This document shows, piece after piece, positions 1 to 8,083 of a DNA stretch of 64,000 nucleotides (positions are counted from its first letter, which is position 1; every line of letters begins with the position of its first letter). The stretch is taken from contig NZ_BSDY01000001.1 of NCBI RefSeq assembly GCF_027925155.1, positions 184,822 through 248,821 of the forward strand. The letters are read 5' to 3'. The notes under the pieces were generated by a model. The model worked only from the letters and a program-made list of their open reading frames with translations, had not been told where the DNA came from and did not search any database. The translations under genes were made by a program, and so were the position numbers. The stretch is from Propionigenium maris DSM 9537. GTDB lineage: Bacteria > Fusobacteriota > Fusobacteriia > Fusobacteriales > Fusobacteriaceae.

Positions 1-40
1 GGGGCACCCCGTCCAGATGATACGGTGATCTGTTTTTCAT
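1..40 (-). CDS. NCS2-type purine/uracil permease, N-terminal fragment (runs off the window)
   Basis: Only the first 13 codons are inside the window, read leftwards from an ATG at 40-38 with an AGGAGG ribosome site at 55-50 (9-base spacing). The visible peptide MKNRSPYHLDGVP matches the usual start of nucleobase:cation symporter-2 permeases (a short tail ending in ...LDGVP before the first helix), but 13 residues alone prove little. The main support is the guanine riboswitch directly upstream, which typically controls purine permeases or purine synthesis genes. Xanthine, guanine or uracil specificity cannot be judged. Confidence 0.5.
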   Translation of the reverse strand, partial: MKNRSPYHLDGVP

Positions 41-65
41 TTCCTAAAACCTCCTAAAAATTTTT

Positions 66-122
66 ATAAAAAAATAGACCTATCCCTCCCACACTTAAAA
101 AAGCAAGGAAAGAAGGTCTATA
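66..122 (-). terminator. Riboswitch expression platform: intrinsic terminator before the permease
   Basis: On the minus strand TAGACC (120-115) pairs with GGTCTA (80-75) and is followed by seven T at 74-67. It lies between the guanine aptamer and the permease ribosome site, so ligand binding is expected to favour termination (an OFF switch), the common logic for guanine riboswitches. Confidence 0.75.
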
Positions 123-139
123 AACCTGACTATTCCCCG

Positions 140-202
140 CTCATAGTAAGTCCTTTACGGGGACTCGTAGAGACGCTCAACCATATTATGAGCATATATG
201 AG
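140..202 (-). promoter_or_regulatory. Purine (guanine-type) riboswitch aptamer
   Basis: On the minus strand P1 is CTCATA (202-197) paired with TATGAG (145-140). Between them lie a P2 stem GCTCA/TGAGC with an AATATGG loop, the diagnostic J2/3 GTCTCTAC, and a P3 stem GAGTCC/GGACTT closing a CCGTAAA loop. J3/1 reads ACTATGAG, so the specificity base (position 74 in xpt numbering) is C, which pairs with guanine or hypoxanthine; adenine sensors carry U. It precedes the permease start by about 100 bases. Confidence 0.9.
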
Positions 203-305
203 GGTTTAAAATATTATCCTTTTCACAATCCTACTAATTTTACCACAATATTAAAAATAATCAATACTTTAAGTTTAATTTAATTTTTGGAGAAAGGGTC
301 AAAGA

Positions 306-410
306 GAAAGATAAAAAAAGTAATGTGACGCTAAATCCTTATAATCAGTTGGTATACTCATTATTTTAATCTAAGTTGCTACTTAAGAAATAACCATTAA
401 AAAACCTTGA
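306..410 (-). repeat. Degenerate copy of the terminator-associated element, second half (minus orientation)
   Basis: Read on the minus strand this stretch matches the 3' half of the dispersed element: ACCAACTGATTATAAGGAT followed by a decayed TAGCG-TCA-CATTAC hairpin and a T-run. Its likely 5' half lies at 563-632, separated by about 150 bases of AT-rich DNA. It is downstream of the minus-strand rpsF-ssb-rpsR operon, as other copies are downstream of their genes. Confidence 0.55.
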
Positions 411-562
411 AATCAATTTTTTAAGCCACAAATTTACATGAATTTACTAAATAAAAGTACTTTAACCAATTGAGCAAAATTAAAAAGACCTCATTTGTAA
501 AAATTCTTCCCACTTGTTTTACATTCTAATTTGTGTTATTAGTGGCAAATGTTTTGAATTTC

Positions 563-632
563 GCCTAAAGGTAGCAGCTTAAGTTACTTTATGTAGTCTT
601 TTATAAATTCTATACTTTCTTTAATAATAAAA
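563..632 (-). repeat. Degenerate copy of the terminator-associated element, first half (minus orientation)
   Basis: On the minus strand, right after the rpsR terminator, the sequence AAAGAAAGTATAGAATTT and then ACATAAAGTAA match the start of the dispersed 90-bp element. The closing hairpin is not recognisable here and seems displaced to 306-410. Confidence 0.6.
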
Positions 633-655
633 AAAGACCAGCATATGCTGGTCTT
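626..655 (-). terminator. Terminator of rpsF-ssb-rpsR
   Basis: AAGACCAGCAT/ATGCTGGTCTT is a perfect inverted repeat at 634-655, followed on the minus strand by a T-run at 633-626, a few bases after the rpsR stop codon. Confidence 0.9.
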
Positions 656-661
656 AATAGA

Positions 662-895
662 TTACTTAGATACAGTTGTTGTGTATGGAAGTAAAGCTAT
701 GTTTCTAGCTCTCTTGATTGCAGTAGCAATCTTTCTCTGAAGCTTTGCATTAGCACCGTTAGCTCTTGCAGGCTTGATTCTTCCTCTGTCGTTTAGGAAG
801 TTAGCTAGGATATCAACGTTCTTGTAGTCGATGTCAGCTTCCTTAACTCTAAGTCTAGGTTTTCTTCTTCTTCTAGGTCTTCTGAAATCTGCCAT
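662..895 (-). CDS. rpsR: 30S ribosomal protein S18
   Basis: The 77-residue basic protein has the arginine-rich N-terminus typical of S18 ([13 protein letters not shown]) and the conserved region [18 protein letters not shown] followed by the RNA-binding [22 protein letters not shown]18 sits on the small-subunit platform bound to S6. It is the last gene of the conserved rpsF-ssb-rpsR operon, starting 18 bases after the ssb stop, with its own terminator just downstream. Length and sequence are normal for the family. Confidence 0.98.
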   Translation of the reverse strand: MADFRRPRRRRKPRLRVKEADIDYKNVDILANFLNDRGRIKPARANGANAKLQRKIATAIKRARNIALLPYTTTVSK

Positions 896-913
896 TGGTT
901 ACACCTCCCGTAA

Positions 914-1348
914 TTAGAATGGGAACTCGTCGTCATCATCGAAGCTGTCAGCAGCTGGAGCTGGAGCACTTGGCGCCGGGCTCGAAGGCTTGCTAGGCTT
1001 TGATGGAGCAGAGTATCCACTGTTATCAAAGCTAGGTTCCTCGGAATTTCTTCCCTCTAGGAACTCTATCTGATTAACCAGCACATCATAGCTGGTTCTC
1101 TTTTCACCGTTTACCTCATATCTGTTCATCTGAAGACTACCCTGTACTCCGGCTTTTCTTCCTTTTCTCAGGTACTCTCCAATCAGTTCAGCAGTTTTAC
1201 CAAAAGCTACACAGTTGATAAAATCAGCTTCCCCTCTTTTGAAGGGTCTGTCAACAGCTAGAGAAAATCTGCAGTAAGCATTACCAGACTGCCCATACTT
1301 TAATTCTGGATCTCTCGTAAGCCTACCAGTAAGTACGACTAGATTCAT
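914..1348 (-). CDS. ssb: Single-stranded DNA-binding protein
   Basis: The protein (144 residues from the ATG at 1348) has one OB-fold beginning MNLVVLTGRLTRDPELKY, with the aromatic DNA-contact positions seen in bacterial SSB, then a Ser/Pro/Ala-rich linker and the acidic tip DDDDEFPF that docks partner proteins such as RecO, PriA and exonuclease I. A GTG nine bases upstream (1357) is in frame but overlaps the ribosome site GGGTAGG, so the ATG is preferred. It lies between rpsF and rpsR, the standard ribosomal operon order. Confidence 0.97.
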   Translation of the reverse strand: MNLVVLTGRLTRDPELKYGQSGNAYCRFSLAVDRPFKRGEADFINCVAFGKTAELIGEYLRKGRKAGVQGSLQMNRYEVNGEKRTSYDVLVNQIEFLEGRNSEEPSFDNSGYSAPSKPSKPSSPAPSAPAPAADSFDDDDEFPF

Positions 1349-1447
1349 TGTATTCACCTACCCTTACTTTTTAATTTTAGTATGATAGAAATAAATTAGA
1401 ACTTTTTCTTTATTTACCTGCTACCTTACTTTTTTAGTTATATCTAC

Positions 1448-1732
1448 TTACTTCTGCTTTACTACGATGTATCTCATAAGACCTTCAGTGATGTTAAGCT
1501 TTCTCTCAACCTCAGTAAGGTTAGTTCCGTCGATAGTGAATGAAGTCAGAACGTAGAATCCTGAAGTCTTCTTCTCGATTGGGTAAGCAAGCTTTCTCTC
1601 TCCCCACTTCTCAGTCTTAAGCTCAGTAGCTCCAGCTTTAGTAAGAGTCTCCTCTACCTTAGCAACTAATGCATCTCTACCATCAGCCATAACAGTTGGG
1701 TTGATGATAAACATCATTTCATAATTTCTCAT
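1448..1732 (-). CDS. rpsF: 30S ribosomal protein S6
   Basis: The 94-residue product MRNYEMMFIINP... has the ferredoxin-like S6 fold pattern, with EKWGERKLAYPIEKKTSGFYVL near the middle and LTEVERKLNITEGLMRYIVVK at the end. The reading frame extends 16 codons further upstream, but GGAGGT lies six bases before the ATG at 1732 and no ribosome site supports the longer form. It is the first gene of rpsF-ssb-rpsR; a 99-base gap to ssb leaves room for processing or an internal promoter. Confidence 0.97.
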   Translation of the reverse strand: MRNYEMMFIINPTVMADGRDALVAKVEETLTKAGATELKTEKWGERKLAYPIEKKTSGFYVLTSFTIDGTNLTEVERKLNITEGLMRYIVVKQK

Positions 1733-1919
1733 AGTTTTACCTCCTCCCTCTGGTTTTTGTCCAGAGCCAGTTGGCTCCAAACAGGGTGCTTTATTATATC
1801 ATATTAGCCAAAATAAAGATAGTTTTTTTATCACCTTGTGGCTGTGGAGCAGGCTAAATCTACGGAAGGATGATAGTTTTATGATGAATTACTTAAATAA
1901 AATTTATTTAAAGATTAAG

Positions 1920-1949
1920 TTGAATTGAAGGGGGAAAATTTTATATAAT
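1920..1949 (+). promoter_or_regulatory. Probable sigma-70 promoter of the MipA/OmpV gene
   Basis: TTGAAT (1920-1925) and TATAAT (1944-1949) are 18 bases apart, 38 bases before the gene's ATG. A good AGGAGG follows at 1974-1979. Confidence 0.6.
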
Positions 1950-1986
1950 CCATATTATGAATTACTGAACTTTAGGAGGGACAACA

Positions 1987-2754
1987 ATGAAAAAGCTAAT
2001 ACTGGGAATGGGACTTCTAGCAGCAACGACTACTATGGCCCAGGAGGGTTATAATGACTACAGTCTGTCAGCAGGTCTTGGAGTAGTAACTACCAGATCC
2101 ATATATAAGACAAAGGACAAGCACGAGGTACTTCCTTTAATACCTGTAAACTTTAGATACAATGATTTTTATATAAATGGTGCTGAGACGGAGCTGGGAT
2201 ACCAGCTGTTTTCAGAGGATGGAATGACTCTGAGCCTTATAGGTAAGTTTCACCTGGGGTATGACTCAGATGATCTCAAGAGAGAGTACAGAGCAATGGA
2301 TGACAGGGACTACGACTTCCATGTAGGACTAAAGAGTACATATACCTACGACAACCTTGAGTTTGTCTCATTCTTCACCCAGGATGTGTCTGGAGAGTCC
2401 GACGGTAAGACCCTTGGGGTAGAGGGAAAGGCAAACTTCCACCTGATACCAGACAAGGTAATATTTACTCCGGCAGTGGGGATGACCTATATGGACAGCT
2501 CCTTTGTTGACTACTTCTACGGAGTAAAGGGAAGCGAGGCTGATAAGATAGGTAGCATAAATGGTGAGTACAGAGGGGCAGGATCGATGGTCTACCATCT
2601 GAAGGGTAACCTGAGCTATATCTACGATGAGAGCCTTACATTTACATGGATAAATGGAATGAACTTCTACGACAGCAAGATTGAGAGATCACCAATTGTT
2701 GATAAGGATTGGGGATACTATACTGGTGGATCATTTATCTATAAGTTTAAATAA
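1987..2754 (+). CDS. MipA/OmpV family outer-membrane protein
   Basis: The 255-residue protein begins with a signal peptide (MKKLILGMGLLAATTTMAQ), then shows alternating beta-strand sequence with many aromatic residues and ends in an aromatic strand GGSFIYKFK, as outer-membrane barrels do. The YSLSAGLGVVTTRSIYK...LPLIPVNFRYNDFYING start is the MipA/OmpV signature, where a first strand leads into a discussion-loop and a second aromatic strand. In proteobacteria MipA scaffolds murein enzymes, but many members have no known role. It is a single-gene unit with its own promoter and terminator. Confidence 0.85.
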   Translation: MKKLILGMGLLAATTTMAQEGYNDYSLSAGLGVVTTRSIYKTKDKHEVLPLIPVNFRYNDFYINGAETELGYQLFSEDGMTLSLIGKFHLGYDSDDLKREYRAMDDRDYDFHVGLKSTYTYDNLEFVSFFTQDVSGESDGKTLGVEGKANFHLIPDKVIFTPAVGMTYMDSSFVDYFYGVKGSEADKIGSINGEYRGAGSMVYHLKGNLSYIYDESLTFTWINGMNFYDSKIERSPIVDKDWGYYTGGSFIYKFK

Positions 2755-2760
2755 AAAGAA

Positions 2761-2790
2761 AACTGCAGAGATTCTCTGCAGTTTTTTTAT
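2761..2790 (+). terminator. Terminator of the MipA/OmpV gene
   Basis: AACTGCAGAGA/TCTCTGCAGTT is a perfect 11-bp stem (2761-2783) followed by T7. The dispersed 90-bp element starts directly behind it. Confidence 0.9.
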
Positions 2791-2881
2791 TGTTAAGAAA
2801 AGTATAAGGTTTATAAAAGCTTAACGTAAAGTAACTAATCTCCCAACTGACTATTAGGATGCAACGTCACGTTACCTTTTA
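2790..2881 (+). repeat. Dispersed terminator-associated element, copy 1
   Basis: It starts TTAAGAAAAGTATAAGG, continues through CAACTGACTATTAGGAT and ends in GCAACG-TCA-CGTTAC (2861-2875) plus a T-rich tail. It follows the MipA terminator in sense orientation and separates it from the convergent FAD dehydrogenase gene. Confidence 0.8.
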
Positions 2882-2930
2882 TTTTTTGAAATTATTGTCA
2901 ATTTTATCGTTTGCATAAGTTAAAGCAGGT

Positions 2931-4511
2931 TTAATCAACTAACTCTGTAAAGGCAAGGTCCACAGCCTTAAGACCGTCTACAGCAGCGCTGACAATTCCT
3001 CCGGCATATCCGGCTCCCTCTCCAACAGGATAAAGCCCCTTTATATTGATGGATTCACACCTGTCGTTTCTTGTAACTCTAACCGGCGCAGAGGTCCTAG
3101 TCTCAGGCCCTATAAGGTTTGCCTTGGGAGAAACAAAGTATTTGTTTCTGCTCCAGTAGTTCAGTGCCATCTTCATATTCTCAGTTACTACAGATGGGAG
3201 AAGTTCATTTAGGTCGTGTGACTCCAGTCTCATCTGGTAGCTGGACCTTATCTTCCTGGTGGTTTTCTTTCCCGCCATGAAATCCATAACTCCCTGGTAG
3301 AGACCTCCGTAGTTACCCATCATCTCATAGGCCTTCTTCTCTACCTCCTCCTGAAACTTCATTCCGGAAAAGAGCTCCTCACCGAATTCATTGGCTTTAA
3401 TTCCCACAGCCAGGGCTGAGTTTGAGAACTCACCGTCTCTTGTGGAGTAGCTCATACCATTAACCAGGGTAGTTCCCACAGAGGATGCTGCATTTACTAT
3501 CTCCCCTCCAGGACACATACAGAATGAGAAGATACCCCTCTCCTCTTTTCTGTTGTTGTATGTGAGGTTGTAGGTGGCAGCCCCAAGGTTTGGATGTCCT
3601 GCAAACTTACCATACTGCATCTTGTCGATATCTACCCTTGGATGCTCTATTCTTGCTCCCACAGCAAAGGGTTTATTCTCCATAAAGACTCCCCTTCTGT
3701 GGAGCATCCTGTAGGTATCCCTTGCTGAGTGTCCTGTACAGAGAAGGACATCCTCTACCTCCAGAAACTCCTCTATCCCAGCTCTGTCTGCTATGTGTAT
3801 TCCCCTTACCTTGTTATCTCTAATCTTTATGTCGGTCATCTTGGTATTGAAGAGGAATCTTCCTCCCATGGAGATGATCTTATTTCTTAGGTTTGCCACT
3901 ACCCTCTTCAGGACATCTGTTCCCACGTGGGGTTTATAGTCCCAGAGGATCTCCTCCTGGGCTCCGTTTTCCACAAGCTCAAGGAATACCTTGTTGATAT
4001 AACCGCTCTTGATCCTTGTATTCAGCTTACCGTCGGAGTAAGTCCCGGCTCCCCCCTCTCCAAACTGGATATTTGATTCCTCATCCAACCTATCGGTCTT
4101 ATAGAAGGCGTCCACAGCTCTGTCCCTGTCCTCTACCATCTCTCCCCGCTCAAGGATAATAGGCCTGTATCCATACTCACAGAGTCTCAGGGCAGCAAAT
4201 AGTCCTGCAGGACCTGCTCCTATTACCGCCACCTCTTTTTTATCGTCTAGAGCCCTTCTCAGAGGTTCAGGCTTTATCACTACCTCCCTTATCTGGGATT
4301 TCTCAGTAAAGGTCCTCCTCCTCTTAAGGGTAACCTCGAGATTATAGACAAACTTGATATCCTGCTTCTTTCTGCTGTCTATAGATCTCTTAGAGTACTC
4401 TATCCTCTCTATATTATCTTCCTTAATTCCTCTCTTAACCAGCTCCCTACGGAGCTCTTTATCCTGGTCCCTGGCTACAGAAACCATTAAATTATTAACT
4501 GCTATCTTCAT
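2931..4511 (-). CDS. FAD-dependent dehydrogenase (COG2509-type NAD(P)/FAD oxidoreductase)
   Basis: The 526-residue flavoprotein has an N-terminal appended domain (about residues 1-85, basic, RRELVKRGIKEDN...) and then a Rossmann FAD motif, VAVIGAGPAGLFAALRL, ending in an acidic residue (ILERGE). Downstream come the family motifs FGEGGAGTYSDGKL and a C-terminal second FAD contact, GLYPVGEGAGYAGGI. This is the widespread uncharacterised FAD-dependent dehydrogenase family found mostly in anaerobes; the substrate is unknown. It is a single gene facing the MipA gene, with ATG at 4511. Confidence 0.88.
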   Translation of the reverse strand: MKIAVNNLMVSVARDQDKELRRELVKRGIKEDNIERIEYSKRSIDSRKKQDIKFVYNLEVTLKRRRTFTEKSQIREVVIKPEPLRRALDDKKEVAVIGAGPAGLFAALRLCEYGYRPIILERGEMVEDRDRAVDAFYKTDRLDEESNIQFGEGGAGTYSDGKLNTRIKSGYINKVFLELVENGAQEEILWDYKPHVGTDVLKRVVANLRNKIISMGGRFLFNTKMTDIKIRDNKVRGIHIADRAGIEEFLEVEDVLLCTGHSARDTYRMLHRRGVFMENKPFAVGARIEHPRVDIDKMQYGKFAGHPNLGAATYNLTYNNRKEERGIFSFCMCPGGEIVNAASSVGTTLVNGMSYSTRDGEFSNSALAVGIKANEFGEELFSGMKFQEEVEKKAYEMMGNYGGLYQGVMDFMAGKKTTRKIRSSYQMRLESHDLNELLPSVVTENMKMALNYWSRNKYFVSPKANLIGPETRTSAPVRVTRNDRCESINIKGLYPVGEGAGYAGGIVSAAVDGLKAVDLAFTELVD

Positions 4512-4749
4512 CTAAACACCTCATCTGTAAAAGCTTTTCCAGTTATTATACCATATTTTTAAGATTATAGTTTACTCATATTTATCTTTTGAAAAGCCCT
4601 TCAGGTACAGAAAGATCTATATAAATGCCGGTGACAGAACAGCTGTTTTTAATATTAGAATTGTTTCATATAAGTAAAAAGCTATGATAATCATCAAAAA
4701 TGCGTATTTTTTAATATTTGAGGAATATGGTAGTATTTTTTACATGAAA

Positions 4750-4786
4750 TATCAGGAGGTTAACAGCCTATATAATCCTCCTGATA
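4750..4786. other. Isolated hairpin in a 670-bp gene-free gap
   Basis: TATCAGGAGG (4750-4759) and CCTCCTGATA (4777-4786) form a perfect 10-bp stem with a 17-base loop. The gap 4512-5180 holds no convincing open frame; the hairpin and an imperfect inverted repeat near 4943-4970 (CTTACTA...TAGTAAG) are its only structured parts. The hairpin lacks a T-run on either strand, so it is not a clear terminator. Confidence 0.4.
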
Positions 4787-5180
4787 CTTTACTCTGATTT
4801 TTAATTTAAATTTTTTATTTTGATATTTGAAGATGAAATGCAGAACAGCAAATTTAGTGAAGATGTGCCAATAATTCATTGTCAAAATGAAATTACTATA
4901 AAATTTTATAGTGAGGTGTTTATTTTGAAAAGTTCTTACTAAGGTAGGTCGAACACAACCTGAACTAGTAAGTGAGAGCTAGCCTAAAATAAGTTTATTA
5001 CCGTGCGATCTCAAGTGACTGGAAATCTAAAAAAATCAAAACAGATTCATGAGTTATTCATTTAACTTTAAAACGATATTGACAGGACTTTAATGAAAAT
5101 TTGATTGTATCTAATTAGTAATGAAAGGAGATAATTATACCTTTATTACTTTAGACTTTCAATTTATTTAGGAGGTTAAA

Positions 5181-5834
5181 GTGAAAAAAGAGTTTCAAAA
5201 GAACTTCTCCCCCAAAGTAATAGAGAGGTTAACTGAGTATTTAAGGTATTTAGAGGAATGTCCCGAAGAAAATTATATTTCAGCTGAAAAGATAGGGAAG
5301 GAATTAAAAATAAGTTCTCCGCAAATCAGAAAAGATTTCTCATACTTTATTTCAAGGGACGTTGAGAAACTGGGGGTAACAGGAAAAGGGTATCATACTC
5401 AGTATCTTTGTGAAAAAATAAAGATGATATTAGGTGTACATAAGACAAATAATGTTGTTCTTTTAGGAGCAGGGAGCTTGGGATCAGCTTTCCTTTCAGA
5501 GTACCATCTAGCTAAAAAAAAGTTTAATGTCATAGGTGTCTTTGATAGTTCTCCTAAAAAAATTGGTAAAAAGATAAACGGAGTAGTTGTTAAGAATATG
5601 AATGAACTAGATTCCTTTATAAAGTTAAGTGAGAAGGTAGATATTATTTTATTAACAAGTATACCGGCTGATATAGAGGAATTCTTAAACACGATAACTT
5701 TAAAGGGAGTTAAAGCTATCCTGAATTTCACTACTCATAACTTTAATTTTCTGAAAGATATAGCAGTAATAAGTGTAGATATCTACGGGAAACTTCAAGA
5801 ATTAAACTATTGGAAGAACCATGGGATAGCCTGA
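5181..5834 (+). CDS. rex: Redox-sensing transcriptional repressor Rex
   Basis: The 217-residue protein has an N-terminal winged helix (about residues 10-75, with SAEKIGKELKISSPQIRKDFSYF matching the Rex recognition region) and a Rossmann domain starting VVLLGAGSLGSAFLSEY that binds NADH/NAD+. The end (ISVDIYGKLQELNYW) matches the Rex C-terminal helix swapped in the dimer. Rex releases DNA when NADH is high and controls fermentation and anaerobic respiration genes. The start is GTG with AGGAGG six bases before it. A 327-residue unknown gene follows 45 bases later and may be cotranscribed. Confidence 0.9.
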   Translation: MKKEFQKNFSPKVIERLTEYLRYLEECPEENYISAEKIGKELKISSPQIRKDFSYFISRDVEKLGVTGKGYHTQYLCEKIKMILGVHKTNNVVLLGAGSLGSAFLSEYHLAKKKFNVIGVFDSSPKKIGKKINGVVVKNMNELDSFIKLSEKVDIILLTSIPADIEEFLNTITLKGVKAILNFTTHNFNFLKDIAVISVDIYGKLQELNYWKNHGIA

Positions 5835-5879
5835 ATCTGCTAAAGGTTAATAAGGAAATAATTTTAGAAGGAGAGAATA

Positions 5880-6863
5880 ATGACTAGTTTAGAACTTGAT
5901 ACATTCAGCATTGCAGAAAAGACAATTTATATCAATACAGTGAAATATCTAAATGAAATGACCTTTGTAAAAAATACTGCCTGCAGAAATAAAAGAGGAA
6001 AAAAGCTTAAGGGAGCAAGAAAAAAACTGAGGGTAGATCAAAAAGAAGCAGAGGAAAACAAGTTAACAGAGGTTTTTGAAGTGATACTGGGAACTTTTAA
6101 ACTAAAGGTAATAGATCACCTTAAAGTAGCCTGTTCCTCTGAAGAAATAAAGGGATGGGTAGACAGGGTAACCCCTACTGGTGTTGAATATTTTATTCAA
6201 AATGTAAGGGAGTCTATGTGCAGAGAGGTTATAAATGTAATTTCTAAAAATCATATGTTCAGAGTCTCCCTTGAAGTTTATCAGTGGCTTTTTAAAGATG
6301 GAGTACTTAAAGTTAGTGATAAAAAGGTGAGTAAAAATTCAAAGTATTCAGATGAGGTGCTGATTTTAAAAAATAAATATCTAAAGGACTCTCAGGAAAA
6401 GGTAGAATCATTAAAATTAGAGGATTTGGGAGTAATGGAGAACAGTGTTTGTCTGAATAGTGAAATAATTATGCTTAAAGAAACTCAGAGAACCTCTGAA
6501 GCATTAAAGTCGGTATTAGCAGATATAGGCTGCAATAAAACTATATTTGAAAAGCTGAAAGAAGATCTAAATCAGGTTGAAGACCTTTATGGTATTATTG
6601 TGAACTTTATAAATGAGACCTCTGAGGATATAGTGAGTTCTGAGAAAACTATTAAAAAATTTATAAAAAACAGCAGCTATCAAAAAAGGTTTGTGCCATT
6701 TAAAGAGTTTTTAAGCCTATCGTGCAAAATGACCGGGATAGAGTTTAATAGGGAAAACGAAGAGTGGTTTATCAGCTATTATGAAAACTTAAAAGAGTAT
6801 TCTGAAGATCAGCTGAAAAGAGAGCTCAAGTGGCTTAGGAAAAGGACGATGAAAGTACTTTAA
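5880..6863 (+). CDS. Uncharacterised 327-residue protein downstream of rex
   Basis: No family was recognised. The protein is soluble, lysine/glutamate-rich and predicted mostly helical, with a very basic stretch near residues 38-55 (RNKRGKKLKGARKKLRV) and a helical C-terminal half ending ELKWLRKRTMKVL. An AAGGAG ribosome site precedes the ATG, and the gene begins 45 bases after rex, so cotranscription is likely. The basic patch could bind nucleic acid, but nothing catalytic is visible. Confidence 0.7.
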   Translation: MTSLELDTFSIAEKTIYINTVKYLNEMTFVKNTACRNKRGKKLKGARKKLRVDQKEAEENKLTEVFEVILGTFKLKVIDHLKVACSSEEIKGWVDRVTPTGVEYFIQNVRESMCREVINVISKNHMFRVSLEVYQWLFKDGVLKVSDKKVSKNSKYSDEVLILKNKYLKDSQEKVESLKLEDLGVMENSVCLNSEIIMLKETQRTSEALKSVLADIGCNKTIFEKLKEDLNQVEDLYGIIVNFINETSEDIVSSEKTIKKFIKNSSYQKRFVPFKEFLSLSCKMTGIEFNRENEEWFISYYENLKEYSEDQLKRELKWLRKRTMKVL

Positions 6864-7008
6864 GAGGCAGTAAAGGGTTCTTTAGCTGAAAGGTTTATGG
6901 ATTCCAGAGGAGGATCTTATATATTGTAGGTGGTAGAGGCTAAAGAGGGCAGCGTTTTTGAAAGAAGATTAATTGTAAGGAAGTTTAACCGGTAACAGGA
7001 GGCAGACA

Positions 7009-7647
7009 GTGTTTATAAAGGAAGAGGTATTAAAAGACCTGGGGTTGGAGGAGCTTATAAAAACCCCGCTGATGAAAGACATCCACATAATAAAAGGAGA
7101 TGCAGGTGAGAGAAAAAAACTCTACAAATGTATAGAGGGAAGAGCCTGGTATGTTTTAAAGGGAAGGGTTAAGATGGTGTCCTTCTTTGAAGATGGCAGA
7201 GAATTTTTTTGGGAACTGGAGGAGGGGGAGTGGTTTGGAATTGAGGATGCAGTGTTAAAATCTGAAGGCCATTGTGATGTAGACTCCTATTCAGAGGCTG
7301 TTATTTTAGAAATTCCACTAGAGAAGATAATAGAGGGAGAGATGACCTCAAAAGATATGCTAAAGAGGATTATACACATTATGTCCCTTTCTACAAAGAG
7401 CAGAGAAGAAAAAAATGCTCTGCGTATAGGATATAGAGACGAACTGTACTTTTTAAAGTATCTTGAGAGGAGGAATTTTAATATAAATTACAGTAATGTT
7501 AAGGAACTCTCAGAGACCTTAAATATAAACCGAAGAACATTTCAGAGGATCTTAAGAAGGCTATCCTGTAAGGGAATTCTTCAAAAAACTAAAAGTAAAA
7601 TTACAGTTGATAATATGGAAGCTTTTATTAGATACCTTGAATATTAA
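7009..7647 (+). CDS. Crp/Fnr family transcriptional regulator
   Basis: The 212-residue protein has a cyclic-nucleotide-binding-like beta-roll (about residues 20-115: YVLKGRVKMVSFFEDGREFFWELEEGEWFGIED) and a C-terminal helix-turn-helix (about 160-195: NVKELSETLNINRRTFQRILRRL). No Fnr-type cysteine cluster is present, so it is not an oxygen-sensing Fnr. The EFFW/EWFGIED segment resembles the Crp-like effector roll without its cAMP-contact residues, so the ligand is unknown. The start is GTG with AGGAGG nearby. It lies near rex, suggesting a locus for redox or metabolic control. Confidence 0.85.
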   Translation: MFIKEEVLKDLGLEELIKTPLMKDIHIIKGDAGERKKLYKCIEGRAWYVLKGRVKMVSFFEDGREFFWELEEGEWFGIEDAVLKSEGHCDVDSYSEAVILEIPLEKIIEGEMTSKDMLKRIIHIMSLSTKSREEKNALRIGYRDELYFLKYLERRNFNINYSNVKELSETLNINRRTFQRILRRLSCKGILQKTKSKITVDNMEAFIRYLEY

Positions 7648-7801
7648 ACCCTGAAAAATCTGATAGAAAATACCTCTACGAGAAATAAGGTCATCTGAAA
7701 AAATCCAGAAGATGTGAAAGGCAAAGTTATTTGAAAGGGAATAGGAGGATGGAAGGATGCAGAGCTTCTATGCCGGCTTTGGAGAGTAATATATTGATTA
7801 A

Positions 7802-7836
7802 AAAGAGCTGAAATGAAAGTCTCAGCTCTTTTTATT
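7802..7836 (+). terminator. Intrinsic terminator about 150 bases behind the Crp/Fnr gene
   Basis: AAAGAGCTGA (7802-7811) pairs with TCAGCTCTTT (7822-7831), then a T-rich tail. The 150 bases between the gene and the hairpin hold no convincing open frame. Confidence 0.85.
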
Positions 7837-7926
7837 TATTAAGGAAAGTATAGAAAGTATAAAACAATCCATGAAGAAAGAAGAATTTCTGTTACCTGCA
7901 CAGATGCAACCTCACGTTGCTTTTAT
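7836..7926 (+). repeat. Dispersed terminator-associated element, copy 2
   Basis: It starts TTATTAAGGAAAGTATAGAA directly behind the terminator, but its middle is diverged. It ends GCAACC-TCA-CGTTGC (7906-7920) plus T4; one stem position is mismatched compared with other copies. Confidence 0.75.
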
Positions 7927-8083
7927 AGTTCAGTTTAAAACTATGAAAAAGGACTTATCGACCTATAGGGAAAAGCTTATTTAAAGGATAAAATATTAAT
8001 ATTTTTTTTATTTCAAAAAAAACTTTAAAATATTAACAGAGAAATTTATTGATTTAAAGCTATTAAAGGAGATGGTTAAAGAT

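Noticed and set aside
4912..5030. Possible transposase remnant or riboswitch upstream of rex
   Set aside because: Short translated fragments on the minus strand look faintly transposase-like, but no motif, terminal repeat or paired structure supports it.
5085..5110. Sigma-70 promoter for rex
   Set aside because: TTGACA at 5079 has no good -10 at 16-18 bases, so it was not called.
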